This document shows, piece after piece, positions 9,484 to 17,393 of a stretch of 64,000 nucleotides of DNA. The number at the start of each line of letters is the position of its first letter. Positions within the stretch are counted from its first letter, which is position 1. The DNA lies in the NCBI GenBank assembly GCA_039821555.1, contig JBCBNX010000004.1, forward strand, positions 264,616 to 328,615, in the 5' to 3' direction. Below the pieces are notes generated by a model. It did not search any database. It was not told the DNA's origin and worked only from the letters and a program-made list of their open reading frames with translations. The position numbers and the translations under genes are program-made. The DNA is from Bacteroidota bacterium. GTDB lineage: Bacteria; Bacteroidota; Rhodothermia; Rhodothermales; Rubricoccaceae.

Positions 9484-10293
9484 ATGGGTGCTTTTCGCTC
9501 CGCGCTCACCTGGGCGGCCATGATCGGCATCATCGCCCTGATGCTGCCCACCATGGCGCTCGTCCGTCTCTTCGACCGCAGCCCCATCCACTACCGCACC
9601 GGGCGCACGTTCCGCCGCATGGGCTCGTGGATGACGCGGGTCAACCCAGCGTGGCGCATCCAGATCTCGGGCGAGCGGTCTACGGACCTTCAGCATCCCT
9701 ACGTGGTGGTCTCCAACCACCAGTCCAACGCCGACGTGCCACTGGTGAGCCGCCTGCCGTGGGAGATGAAGTGGATTGGCAAGAAGGAGCTGTTCGATCT
9801 CCCCATCGTGGGGTGGCTCATGAAGCTGTCCGACGACATCGAGGTGGACCGGAAAGACCCCCGTAGTCGGGCGAGCGTCCTGATTCGCGCCAAGGACGTG
9901 CTCGACCAACGTTGCTCGGTGATGTTCTTCCCCGAGGGTACGCGGTCGAAGGACGGCCGCGTGAAGACGTTCTACGACGGGGCATTCCGGCTGGCGATCA
10001 AAGCCCAGGTACCGATTCTACCCGTCGCCCTCGACGGCACAACGGATGCGTTGCCGAAGCACGACTGGAAGTTCGGGAAGCCGAGCCAGGTCTACCTGAA
10101 GGTGCTTCCGGCGATTCCCACGGCTGGCCTCACGAAAGACGATGTCGCCGAGCTTCGTGATCGTGTCCGCACGATGATCGTAGAGCAGATCGCGGCGTGG
10201 CGAGGTGAGCCGGTGGACGCGGTCAGCGCCCCGCCGAAAGACACGTTACCTGAGGGCGGAATGGTCGAAGAAGTCGCCAAGACCGGCGCCTGA
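9484..10293 (+). CDS. plsC: 1-acyl-glycerol-3-phosphate acyltransferase
   Basis: A 269-residue membrane-associated acyltransferase. An N-terminal hydrophobic segment (about 9-28) precedes the HX4D catalytic motif, seen as NHQSNAD at about 78-84. The substrate motif FPEGTRS is at about 151. It adds the second acyl chain to lysophosphatidic acid to form phosphatidic acid. The C-terminal ~30 residues are variable and low in conservation. It is divergent from ribD with 120 bp between and is followed by tRNA-Gln. Confidence 0.92.
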   Translation: MGAFRSALTWAAMIGIIALMLPTMALVRLFDRSPIHYRTGRTFRRMGSWMTRVNPAWRIQISGERSTDLQHPYVVVSNHQSNADVPLVSRLPWEMKWIGKKELFDLPIVGWLMKLSDDIEVDRKDPRSRASVLIRAKDVLDQRCSVMFFPEGTRSKDGRVKTFYDGAFRLAIKAQVPILPVALDGTTDALPKHDWKFGKPSQVYLKVLPAIPTAGLTKDDVAELRDRVRTMIVEQIAAWRGEPVDAVSAPPKDTLPEGGMVEEVAKTGA

Positions 10294-10393
10294 GCGGGCG
10301 AAGCGAGGCAGTCACGTTGCGCGCGCCGTAAAGTCACCCTAGTTTGTTTGTCCTACGTCCGTCGCAGATCACACCACTGGACGCAGACACCAT

Positions 10394-10466
10394 TGCCCTA
10401 TAGCTCAATTGGCAGAGCGCCTGACTCTGGATCAGGAGGTTCTAGGTTCGAATCCTAGTAGGGCAA
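10394..10466 (+). tRNA. tRNA-Gln (anticodon CTG)
   Basis: Folds as a full cloverleaf: acceptor TGCCCTA/TAGGGCA, D-stem GCTC/GAGC, anticodon stem CCTGA/TCAGG with loop CTCTGGA (anticodon 10427-10429, CTG), variable loop AGGTT, T-stem CTAGG/CCTAG with loop TTCGAAT, discriminator A. The first base U is typical for tRNA-Gln. The 3' CCA is not encoded. Confidence 0.97.
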
Positions 10467-10473
10467 CCTTCCG

Positions 10474-10504
10474 AGACGCCGGCCTCCCCACGAGGTCGGC
10501 GTCT
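10474..10504 (+). terminator. Hairpin after tRNA-Gln
   Basis: A 12-bp stem, AGACGCCGGCCT paired with AGGTCGGCGTCT (one G-U), has a 7-base loop. It starts 7 bases after the tRNA and is followed by a short T-containing stretch (TGCGTTT). It probably ends tRNA transcription, although the T-tract is weak. Confidence 0.6.
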
Positions 10505-10849
10505 TGCGTTTCCAGCCCGCCGAGCGAACATTCGCGCATCGGCCGTACAGCAGCTAGGGAACGTGTAAGGACTCATTCCGACCGCCTCGCGCCCTGCTCC
10601 AGTGCGCCCTGCTCTGGGCTGAAGCTTCAGGACGAGCGAGGGGCGAGACGCCGCGCGTCCACGCCGTTGCTGTAGGAATTGGCACTCACCTTGTAGGGAG
10701 AAAGCACGGGGCACGAGTCTGGACGGGCTAGCGAGCCTAGGACACGTCGAGAACACCCAGCGACACGGCCCTTCCGTACGTCGTCTGCTGTGCTGCCGTG
10801 TTCCCTCTAGCGCCACCACACCTATCCCACCACGGCTCCGCACACCGCC
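10505..10849. other. Gene-free spacer
   Basis: A 345-bp stretch between tRNA-Gln and the small secreted protein. I see no convincing gene, hairpin or repeat. An antisense open frame here runs through the tRNA and looks spurious. It presumably holds the promoter of the next gene, but no clear -35/-10 or Bacteroidota TAnnTTTG box stands out. Confidence 0.5.
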
Positions 10850-11128
10850 ATGCTTCGACAGACCGTACTACTGGCTGCCCTCATGATCGCCGCTCCTGTG
10901 GGCGCTCAGAGCCTGCCAGACTGGGCTGCACCGCTGCCTCCGCCATCAGCTCTGCCACCGGCTCCGCCATCAGTCGACGAGTCGCCGTCGTTCGATGAGC
11001 AGCCGTTGGAAGCTGTCCCGACGCTGCCGGGCAATCCCACGCAGGTGCCCGTCGACGGGGGGCTAGGATTGCTGGCCTTAGCCGGTGCGGGCTACGCAGC
11101 GCGCAAGCTACGCCAGCGCGAAGCCTGA
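10850..11128 (+). CDS. Small secreted protein with PVDGGL C-terminal sorting-type tail
   Basis: A 92-residue protein. The signal peptide is MLRQTVLLAALMIAAPVGAQ. The middle is a Pro-rich, acidic, disordered region. The end has VPVDGGLGLLALAGAGYAARKLRQRE: a short Pro-Val-Asp-Gly-Gly motif, a hydrophobic helix and a basic tail. This tripartite plan matches C-terminal sorting signals (PID/VPID-CTERM-like) of Bacteroidota, which are processed by exosortase-type enzymes. No exosortase lies in the window. The protein would be anchored or displayed at the cell surface; its role is unknown. It is convergent with the TauE/SafE gene. Confidence 0.7.
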   Translation: MLRQTVLLAALMIAAPVGAQSLPDWAAPLPPPSALPPAPPSVDESPSFDEQPLEAVPTLPGNPTQVPVDGGLGLLALAGAGYAARKLRQREA

Positions 11129-11147
11129 CGCCTCAACACAACGCCGT

Positions 11148-11876
11148 CTATCGAACAGGGTCCACGAAGGGAAGAAACCGGCATACCTCGGGCGTGAACA
11201 GTGCCGCGCGCACATCGGGGCTGAGGAACAGCCCGAGGGAGAGCCCGCGCAGAATCAGCAGCACGCCCACGATGGCGAGGCCTAGGGGCGCCCAGCGTGC
11301 CAGGCGCGTCCGCCAGCGCGCGCTCATGCGCCGGCCAGCCACGCTGAGCGCCAGCATTGCCGGGAGCGTGCCGAGGCCGAACGCGGCCATAAAGCCCGCG
11401 CCGCCTGCAACCGTTCCCGATGCGATGGCCGTGGCGAGGGCCGCGTAGACGAAGCCGCATGGGAGCAATCCGTTCAGGAGGCCCACGGCGTAGAGCGACG
11501 CGAGTCCGCCGCGCTGATACAGCGGACCGACCTGCGCCAGCAGGGGGCCGAGCCACCGTGCGGTGTAGCCTTCGACGCCGCCGAGGGCACGGCGCAGCAC
11601 CGGCACGAAGGCGAGCAGCACCAGCGTCACGCCGAGCCCGAACGCGAGCCAGCGCTGCCACCCGGCAAACGCCACCACGGCACCGAGCGCGCCGAGAGCC
11701 GCGCCGAGGGCCGCGTAGGTGGTCGCACGGCCGAGATTGTAGAGCACGCGCCCGGCGAGGAACCGCACGCGGGCAGCGGTCGCTCCGGGCAGTGCGAGCG
11801 CGAGCGGCCCGCACATACCGACGCAGTGGACGCTGCCCACGAAGCCAAACACGAAGCCCGCGATCAGCCAGTCCAT
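11148..11876 (-). CDS. TauE/SafE-like membrane protein, cytochrome oxidase/copper maturation type
   Basis: A 242-residue polytopic membrane protein of the COG2836 type. Six or so hydrophobic helices are visible, with paired Cys motifs: GSVHCVGMCGPLALAL near the N-terminus and LLNGLLPCGFVYAALA in the middle. These resemble DsbD-like transmembrane thiol motifs. Relatives sit beside cbb3 or aa3 oxidase and copper genes and are thought to help metal or reductant transfer. It is the last gene of a three-gene unit after PCuAC and SCO1, 15 bp from the former. Confidence 0.82.
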   Translation of the reverse strand: MDWLIAGFVFGFVGSVHCVGMCGPLALALPGATAARVRFLAGRVLYNLGRATTYAALGAALGALGAVVAFAGWQRWLAFGLGVTLVLLAFVPVLRRALGGVEGYTARWLGPLLAQVGPLYQRGGLASLYAVGLLNGLLPCGFVYAALATAIASGTVAGGAGFMAAFGLGTLPAMLALSVAGRRMSARWRTRLARWAPLGLAIVGVLLILRGLSLGLFLSPDVRAALFTPEVCRFLPFVDPVR

Positions 11877-11891
11877 CGCGTCGGCGTAGCG

Positions 11892-12428
11892 TTACTCGGT
11901 GGCGTCGTCGCCAGGGCTTGCGTCGTCAGAGTCCACGGCGTCAGGGCTGTCAGCCATCATGCCCTCCGGCGCGGTTTCCGAGATCTGCGCCATCACCGAG
12001 ATCGGCCCCGTCTGCGCGAAGTTGAGCACCGCCGCGACTTGGCTGCCCACCACGAGGTCCGACGCGGCGTCGATCAGCATGACGTGGAAGCCGCCGGGCT
12101 CCAACGCAACAGACTCGCCAGCGGGGACCGCCAGCATCTCGACAGGGCGCATCCCCATGGTGCCCGTCTCAGTCTCGAACGACTCGTGGATCTCGACTAC
12201 GTTCACGGCAGCGCTCTCGGCGCTCACGAGGGTATCCGCCGCGGAGCCCCCGACGAGGGTGATGTAGAGCGCGGAGTTACCGCCTGCTGCCGCAGGGCGT
12301 GCCCAGGCGTTCTCGACGGTCAGCGGAGCAGCCTCGACAGGCTCGGGATCCGGATCGGCTGGAGGGTCGGGTTGGGCACAGGCGGCGAAGACGAGAGCGA
12401 GTGCGAGCAGGGCGTAGCGCATAACCAA
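11892..12428 (-). CDS. Copper chaperone PCu(A)C lipoprotein
   Basis: A 178-residue lipoprotein: signal LLALALVFAAC, with lipidation at the Cys. The PCuAC cupredoxin-like domain starts at LTVENAWARPA. The copper site has the expected order H-x10-M...H-x-M: EIHESFETETGTMGM and GGFHVMLI. It delivers Cu(I) to the CuA/CuB centres of cytochrome oxidase in the periplasm, with SCO1 as partner. The C-terminal ~30 residues are an acidic disordered tail. MVMRY gives two possible starts; the second Met (2 codons later) also fits. Confidence 0.92.
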   Translation of the reverse strand: MVMRYALLALALVFAACAQPDPPADPDPEPVEAAPLTVENAWARPAAAGGNSALYITLVGGSAADTLVSAESAAVNVVEIHESFETETGTMGMRPVEMLAVPAGESVALEPGGFHVMLIDAASDLVVGSQVAAVLNFAQTGPISVMAQISETAPEGMMADSPDAVDSDDASPGDDATE

Positions 12429-12481
12429 CAGAGGAAACAGGGAAGACCAAGCAAGTACGATAAGCTACGAGCGGGCGCGCC

Positions 12482-13084
12482 TCAGCGAAGCGCGTTGGTG
12501 TCCTCCACGATGATTTCGGGCGGGGTGTTGCTGCCGCCGTAGCTGAAGCGGAGCCGCTCGGACTCGTCGATGAGGGAAATCTGGTCGGTGTGGTTCACGA
12601 AGTAGAACACCGAGCCGTCCTCGTTGACGGTGGAGTCCGAGCGCTCGACGCGGACGCGCATACGCTCCATGAGGCGGCTGATCTCGTCAGGCGTGCCGGT
12701 GAGGAACGTCCAGTCGGTGTCTGCGAGGCCGTAGGCGCGGGCGTAGTTCTTGAGCACGCTCGGCGTGTCGCGCTCCGGGTCAAAGGTGACGGTGGCGAAC
12801 TGCACGTCGGGTGGGTTGCCGAGCTGCCGCCGGATCTCCTTCATGTTGGCCGTGGTCGCCGGGCAAATGTCGGGGCAGAACGTGTAGATGAAGCCGAGGA
12901 CGACCGGCTTGCCCTCGAAGTCGGACGGGAAGTCGACGGCCACGCTGTCCTGGTCCACGAGCGAGAAGGACGCGCTCGACAGGTCCTCCAGCACGCCGAG
13001 GCCGGAGTCGTCCGTGGGCGCGTCCTGTCGGCATGCGGACAGCACGAGAGCGAGCAGCACGAGAAGAAAGCGAGCGCGGAGCAT
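12482..13084 (-). CDS. SCO1/SenC copper-delivery lipoprotein
   Basis: A 200-residue thioredoxin-fold lipoprotein. The signal is LLVLLALVLSAC. The copper/redox motif CxxxC is in YTFCPDICPATT and the third ligand His in FYFVNHTDQISL. SCO proteins reduce and metallate CuA of cytochrome c oxidase. It heads the unit SCO1, PCuAC, TauE/SafE, which together would assemble an aa3- or cbb3-type oxidase encoded elsewhere. The frame remains open for 1738 codons upstream, but that is antisense to six genes and not credible; the ATG before LRARFLLVLL was chosen. Confidence 0.93.
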   Translation of the reverse strand: MLRARFLLVLLALVLSACRQDAPTDDSGLGVLEDLSSASFSLVDQDSVAVDFPSDFEGKPVVLGFIYTFCPDICPATTANMKEIRRQLGNPPDVQFATVTFDPERDTPSVLKNYARAYGLADTDWTFLTGTPDEISRLMERMRVRVERSDSTVNEDGSVFYFVNHTDQISLIDESERLRFSYGGSNTPPEIIVEDTNALR

Positions 13085-13221
13085 GGTCGGAGGCTGGCAA
13101 GACGAAAGGCTAGACACGGGAGAAACGGGGAGGGTAGTCGTCCGTTTCGCGCCTCCGATGCTCTTCCCACCGGCTTCGCGCAGCACGCTTGACACCATCC
13201 CCATCGCACCAGCACCTTTTC

Positions 13222-13277
13222 GCACTTCGCACTTCGCACTTCGCACTTCGCACTTCGCACTTCGCACTTCGCACTTC
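13222..13277. repeat. Heptanucleotide array, 8 perfect GCACTTC copies before rpiA
   Basis: Eight uninterrupted copies of GCACTTC end 5 bases before the rpiA start codon, where a ribosome-binding site would usually be. They belong to the NNACTTC/GAAGTNN family. They occupy the divergent spacer with SCO1. Confidence 0.97.
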
Positions 13278-13282
13278 TGACT

Positions 13283-13987
13283 ATGTCTGCCGAAGCCAAA
13301 CGCATCGCTGGCGAAGCCGCCGCTGCCCTCGTCGAAGACGGCATGCAGGTCGGCCTGGGCACGGGCTCCACGACGGCCTTCGCCATCGCCGAACTGGGGC
13401 GCCGCGTGCGCCAGGACGGGCTCCGCATCGTCGGTACGCCCACGTCGTTCGCTGCGGAGCGCCTTGCGCGCCAGCACGGCGTCCCGCTCGCCACGCTCGA
13501 CGACCTCGACGGACCCAACGGCCTCGCCCTCGACATCGCCCTGGACGGTGCCGACGAGGTGGACCCGTCGCTCGACCTCATCAAGGGGCGCGGGGCGGCG
13601 CACACCCGCGAGAAGGTGGTGGCGTCGCTCGCCGAGCGGTTCGTGGTGCTCATCGACCCGTCGAAGGAAGTCGAGCGGCTCGGCACGAAGATGCCGGTGC
13701 CCATCGAGGTGGTGCCGATGGCAGTCGCGCCGGTGACGCAAGCGCTCGAACGCCTCGGCGCGACGGTGCGGCTGCGGGCCGGCCAGCAGAAGGACGGCCC
13801 CATCGTCACCGACCAGGGCCTCTGGGTGCTCGACGCGACGTTCGCCTACGGCATTGCCGATTCGGCAGCTCTGGACCGGGCGCTCCTCGACATGCCGGGC
13901 GTGCTGGACCACGGGCTCTTCCTCGGGCTGGCCACGGACGTGCTGATCGGACACGCCAGCGGCGAGGTCGAGCACCGGACGCGGTAG
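13283..13987 (+). CDS. rpiA: Ribose-5-phosphate isomerase A
   Basis: A 234-residue enzyme of normal length, interconverting ribose-5-phosphate and ribulose-5-phosphate in the pentose phosphate pathway. Family motifs are clear: GLGTGSTTAFAIAELG (phosphate loop), GTPTSFAAE, DIALDGADEVDPSLDLIKGRGAAHTREKVVA (catalytic Asp, Glu and Lys), and the ending GVLDHGLFLGLATDVLIG. The start codon follows the heptamer array directly, so the 5' untranslated region consists mostly of repeat DNA. Copy-number change there would alter spacing or structure, not the protein. Confidence 0.96.
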   Translation: MSAEAKRIAGEAAAALVEDGMQVGLGTGSTTAFAIAELGRRVRQDGLRIVGTPTSFAAERLARQHGVPLATLDDLDGPNGLALDIALDGADEVDPSLDLIKGRGAAHTREKVVASLAERFVVLIDPSKEVERLGTKMPVPIEVVPMAVAPVTQALERLGATVRLRAGQQKDGPIVTDQGLWVLDATFAYGIADSAALDRALLDMPGVLDHGLFLGLATDVLIGHASGEVEHRTR

Positions 13988-14074
13988 GGCGGGGCAGGTG
14001 TTACCTCGGTTGGGGGCCGAGCGGCTGACCATATAGCGAGCCGCCCCACACCTGGCCACCCGATCCTGAAAGTC

Positions 14075-14713
14075 ATGCCTCTGCTTCGTCCGTCCCGCTC
14101 TTTGCTCTTGCTGCCGTTCCTCGCGCTGGCCCTCGTCGGCTGCGACTATTCCGTCAACAGCGACGTCGGCCCGCCGGGCCCTCCTGGCCGTGACGGCTTC
14201 GACGGGCGCGACGGGCAAGACGCCGAGGTTCTCGTCTTCACGTTCACCTTCGACGGGGGCGACCTGGCGATTTCGGAAGACGGTCGCAGCGCATTCGCCC
14301 AGGTCGAGGTCGACGATCTCACGCTCGACATCGTCGACTACGGCGTCGTCCTTGCGTATGCCGACGGCGGGCTCCTCCGCGCCGAGGACGCTGGGATCAC
14401 CTGGACCGCGCTGCCCCTCACGCTCGGCGAGCAGGCCGACGACGACATCGACGTGGACTACACGCTCACGTACAGCTTCTCGTACGAAGTCGGCAACTTC
14501 TACATCGACCTCTTCGCCTCGGAGGCGCTGACGTGGGAAGACCAGCCCGCGCTCACCGTACGCGTGGTGCTGATTCCGGGCAGTGAGAGCGGCCTGATTG
14601 GCAACGCGACCGCCGCGCCCGACTACCAAGCGCTTACACAGGCGCTCGACCTCGACCAAGCTCGCGCGGTCGCCACCGAGGCACGGCCTGCCTACCGCCG
14701 CGCCCTCGACTAG
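14075..14713 (+). CDS. Lipoprotein with a short collagen-like segment
   Basis: A 212-residue lipoprotein: LLLLPFLALALVGC gives the lipobox. Just after it comes a collagen-like Gly-X-Y run (GPPGPPGRDGFDGRDGQD, about residues 32-49), then a beta-rich acidic domain of unknown family. The Gly-X-Y start followed by AEVLVFTFTFDG resembles small Bacteroidota surface lipoproteins whose role is unknown. Collagen-like stalks can trimerise and lift the domain off the outer membrane; that is inference. It is 87 bp after rpiA on the same strand. Confidence 0.75.
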   Translation: MPLLRPSRSLLLLPFLALALVGCDYSVNSDVGPPGPPGRDGFDGRDGQDAEVLVFTFTFDGGDLAISEDGRSAFAQVEVDDLTLDIVDYGVVLAYADGGLLRAEDAGITWTALPLTLGEQADDDIDVDYTLTYSFSYEVGNFYIDLFASEALTWEDQPALTVRVVLIPGSESGLIGNATAAPDYQALTQALDLDQARAVATEARPAYRRALD

Positions 14714-14791
14714 CGCTGCTGTCCGATCCGAAGGACCGAGCCGTCTGCGGCGGCGACCCCCTCTCGCCACCGCTGTGTCCTCGGCCTTCCG

Positions 14792-14821
14792 CGCCGCTCT
14801 CGCCGTAACGAGGGCGGCGTT
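14792..14821. terminator. Possible terminator hairpin
   Basis: An 11-bp stem, CGCCGCTCTCG with CGAGGGCGGCG (one G-U), has a 6-base loop. It lies about 80 bp after the collagen-like lipoprotein. Only two T follow, so termination is uncertain. Confidence 0.4.
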
Positions 14822-14902
14822 GCTGTGCCAGCCCCCGCCGTCGGGCGTAGGAACAGCCCCATAGCCCTCCTGTACCACCTCGGCCTTCTCCACACCGTCG
14901 TC

Positions 14903-16078
14903 ATGCGCCGTTTTTCGCTCGCCGTTTCCGTCGCGCTGTGCGTGCTCCTCGCAGGGTTCGCAGGCGCGCCGCGTCTCCACGCGCAGGACCCATCGCTGCT
15001 CGAAGATCCCCTCTTCGAAGCCTACGCCAAACGCGGGCTCGCCGAGCTCTACGACATGCGCTACGACGAGGCGGCCGCCACCTTTGGCTTTCTCGCCGGG
15101 CGGCACCCCGACCACCCCGTCGTGCCGTTCCTCGAAGGTCTCGTGCCCTGGTGGCGCATCCTCGCCGACCTCGGCTCGACCGAGCACGACGCGGCCTTCC
15201 TGGCCGCGATGGACCGCACCATCGACCGCGCCGACCGCCTCCTCCGCCGCGACGACGACAACCTCGACGCGCTCTTCTTCAAGGGCGCGGCGCTGGGCTT
15301 CCGAGGACGCCACCACGCCAACCGCAAGAACTACCTCCGCGCCGCACGCGACGGGCAGCGCGCCCTCCGCTACGTCCTCCGCGTCAACGAGCAGTCGCCC
15401 GACAACCCGGACTTCCTCTTCGGCATCGGCATCTACGACTACTTCGCCGTGGCCGTCCCCGAGCGCCATGCCGTCGCGCGGCCCTTCGCCGCGATGTTTC
15501 CGCCCGGCGACAAAGGGCGCGGCCTGTCGAACCTCCACCGGACGTACCGCCACGGGTCGTACATCCAGACCGAGGCGGCGTACTTCCTGCTGCAGATCTA
15601 CTACCTCTACGAGCGCGACTACGTGAAGACGCTCCAGTTCACCGAGTTTCTCCGCGAGCAACACCCGAACAACGCCTTCTTCCACGCGCTCGAAGGCCGC
15701 GTGCTCGCGCGGTTCGGCCACTGGGACCAAGCCGCTGAGGTCTGGACCGACGCCCTCGGCAAGGTGCGGCGCAATCAGACCGGCTACAACGACTCCGTCG
15801 CCGAGCAGGCGCACTACTACCTCGCCCAGCGCGCGATGCGGCTCCGCAACTACGACCGCGCGCTCACCCACTTCGCCGACCTGCGCCACGTCGCTGAGCA
15901 GCGCGATGGGACCTCCGCGTTCGTGGTCCTCGGCCGCCTCCGCGAGGGTATGGCCCACGACGCCAACGGAGACCGCCCAAGCGCCGAGGCCGCTTACCGC
16001 GACGTCCTGCGCCTCCGCGAGGTCGGCACGAGCCGCGACCGCGCCCGTCGCTATCTGGAACGCCCGTATCGGGGGTAG
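14903..16078 (+). CDS. Exported TPR-type repeat protein
   Basis: A 391-residue protein with a signal peptide (LAVSVALCVLLAGFAGAPRLHAQ). The mature part is helical with repeats typical of tetratricopeptide proteins: GLAELYDMRYDEAAATFGFLAGRHPDHP, ALEGRVLARFGHWDQAAEVWTDAL and AMRLRNYDRALTHFADLRHVAEQRDG. It would act as a periplasmic or surface scaffold; no enzyme motif is seen. The ATG before RRFSLAV was chosen because the upstream in-frame start lacks a signal peptide. It is followed by the VWA gene after 108 bp. Confidence 0.75.
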   Translation: MRRFSLAVSVALCVLLAGFAGAPRLHAQDPSLLEDPLFEAYAKRGLAELYDMRYDEAAATFGFLAGRHPDHPVVPFLEGLVPWWRILADLGSTEHDAAFLAAMDRTIDRADRLLRRDDDNLDALFFKGAALGFRGRHHANRKNYLRAARDGQRALRYVLRVNEQSPDNPDFLFGIGIYDYFAVAVPERHAVARPFAAMFPPGDKGRGLSNLHRTYRHGSYIQTEAAYFLLQIYYLYERDYVKTLQFTEFLREQHPNNAFFHALEGRVLARFGHWDQAAEVWTDALGKVRRNQTGYNDSVAEQAHYYLAQRAMRLRNYDRALTHFADLRHVAEQRDGTSAFVVLGRLREGMAHDANGDRPSAEAAYRDVLRLREVGTSRDRARRYLERPYRG

Positions 16079-16150
16079 CCGTTGGTCGTTCGTTCCAGGT
16101 TGTTGGTGTGCAATACAGGACTGCGCGGAACAGCGCGGCTGCTTTCGGCT

Positions 16151-16178
16151 AAGGACTAGGCACCAAGGACAAGCGACC
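16151..16178. repeat. Degenerate heptamer-like stretch before the VWA gene
   Basis: AAGGACT, AGGCACC, AAGGACA, AGCGACC follow each other with a 7-base period, 8 bases before the VWA start. The units are divergent, so membership of the heptamer family is only suggestive. Confidence 0.35.
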
Positions 16179-16186
16179 ACGCCCCT

Positions 16187-17302
16187 ATGACCTTCCGCTA
16201 TTCCGAGTGGGACGAGGCCCGGCATGGCGACCAGCGCCCGGCCTTCGATAAACTCCTCGACCTCTTCCAGCAGCTCCTCTACCACACGGGCGGCGACGCC
16301 AACGAGGCGCTCCAGTGGCTCACGCAGCTCGACGAGCGCTACGGCTTCACCGACGGCGAGGACTTCGGCATCGGCGACTTCATCGAGGAGCTGAAGAACC
16401 GCGGCTACATCGAGCGCGACGAGCAGACGGGCGTGGCGCAGATCACCAAGAAGACCGAGCGCGGCCTGCGCGAGCGGTCGCTGGAGGAGATCTTCAAGCA
16501 ACTCCGCAAGTCGGGGCGCGGCGGCCACAAGACGCCGCACATGGGAAGCGGCTCCGAGCGCCTGCCGGAGACCCGCAGCTACGAGTGGGGCGACGACCTC
16601 CGCGACCTCGACATCACTGGCACTCTCTCGAACGCCTTCCGCCGCAGCGGCATGAGCGGCAACCTCGGCGACTTCAACCTCCACGAGGACGACCTCCAGG
16701 TCTACGAGACGGACCACCACACGAGCGTGGCGACGGTCCTCATGATCGACCTCTCGCACTCGATGGTGCTCTACGGCGAGGACCGCATCACGCCCGCCCG
16801 CAAGACGGCGATGGCGCTCGCCGAACTCATCACGCGGCAGTACCCGAAAGACACGCTCGACATCGTTGCGTTCGGCAACGAGGCGTGGGAGGTGGCGATG
16901 AAGGACCTGCCCTACCTCCAGGTTGGCCCGTTTCATACCAACACACGCGCCGGACTGGAGCGCGCGCGGATGATCCTGCGGCGGCGCAAGAACCGCAACA
17001 AGCAGATCTTCATGATCACCGACGGCAAGCCCTCGGCGCACTTCGAAGCGGGGCGACTCTACAAAAACTCGTTCGGCCTCGACCGCAAGATCGTGAACAA
17101 GGTGCTCGACGAGGCCGCCGTCTGCCGCCGCGAGCGCATCCCGATCACCACGTTTATGATCGCCAAGGACCCGTACCTCCAGGACTTTGTCCGTCGCCTC
17201 ACGGAGGTCAACCAGGGCCGCGCCTACTACGCCAGCCTCGACGACCTCGGCGGCTTTCTCTTCGAGGACTACGTCCGCAACCGCCGCAAGCGGACGCGCT
17301 AG
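16187..17302 (+). CDS. VWA domain protein
   Basis: A 371-residue cytoplasmic protein. The N-terminal ~175 residues are helical and charged. The von Willebrand A domain begins at about 183 (VATVLMIDLSHSMVLYG), with the DxSxS MIDAS motif at 188-192 and a second metal Asp in FMITDGKPSAH. The family (COG4867-like) often pairs with a MoxR-type AAA+ ATPase that remodels partner proteins, but no MoxR gene is in the window. It may act in complex assembly or stress; the role is unknown. It ends 49 bp before rsmA. Confidence 0.8.
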   Translation: MTFRYSEWDEARHGDQRPAFDKLLDLFQQLLYHTGGDANEALQWLTQLDERYGFTDGEDFGIGDFIEELKNRGYIERDEQTGVAQITKKTERGLRERSLEEIFKQLRKSGRGGHKTPHMGSGSERLPETRSYEWGDDLRDLDITGTLSNAFRRSGMSGNLGDFNLHEDDLQVYETDHHTSVATVLMIDLSHSMVLYGEDRITPARKTAMALAELITRQYPKDTLDIVAFGNEAWEVAMKDLPYLQVGPFHTNTRAGLERARMILRRRKNRNKQIFMITDGKPSAHFEAGRLYKNSFGLDRKIVNKVLDEAAVCRRERIPITTFMIAKDPYLQDFVRRLTEVNQGRAYYASLDDLGGFLFEDYVRNRRKRTR

Positions 17303-17314
17303 ACGCATAGCTGC

Positions 17315-17393
17315 GGGTCCAGGGTCGTAAGTCGAAGGTCTGCGAGCTTGGATGCTGCTTGACCTTCGACCTGTGACCTCTGACCTGCGACCC
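17315..17393. repeat. Facing heptamer arrays around the rsmA start
   Basis: Four units in one orientation (GGGTCCA, GGGTCGT, AAGTCGA, AGGTCTG, 17315-17342) face five in the opposite one (TTGACCT, TCGACCT, GTGACCT, CTGACCT, GCGACCC, 17359-17393). GTCGAAGGTC at 17331 pairs perfectly with GACCTTCGAC at 17361, so the transcript can form a hairpin with the rsmA ATG (17352) in its 20-base loop. Confidence 0.85.

Noticed and set aside
10442-10843. Minus-strand frame of 133 codons
   Set aside because: It overlaps tRNA-Gln and its terminator and has an Arg-rich, unstructured composition.
2031-17393. CRISPR array
   Set aside because: Heptamer and 16-mer arrays have no unique spacers and unit length is far too short; no cas genes are seen.
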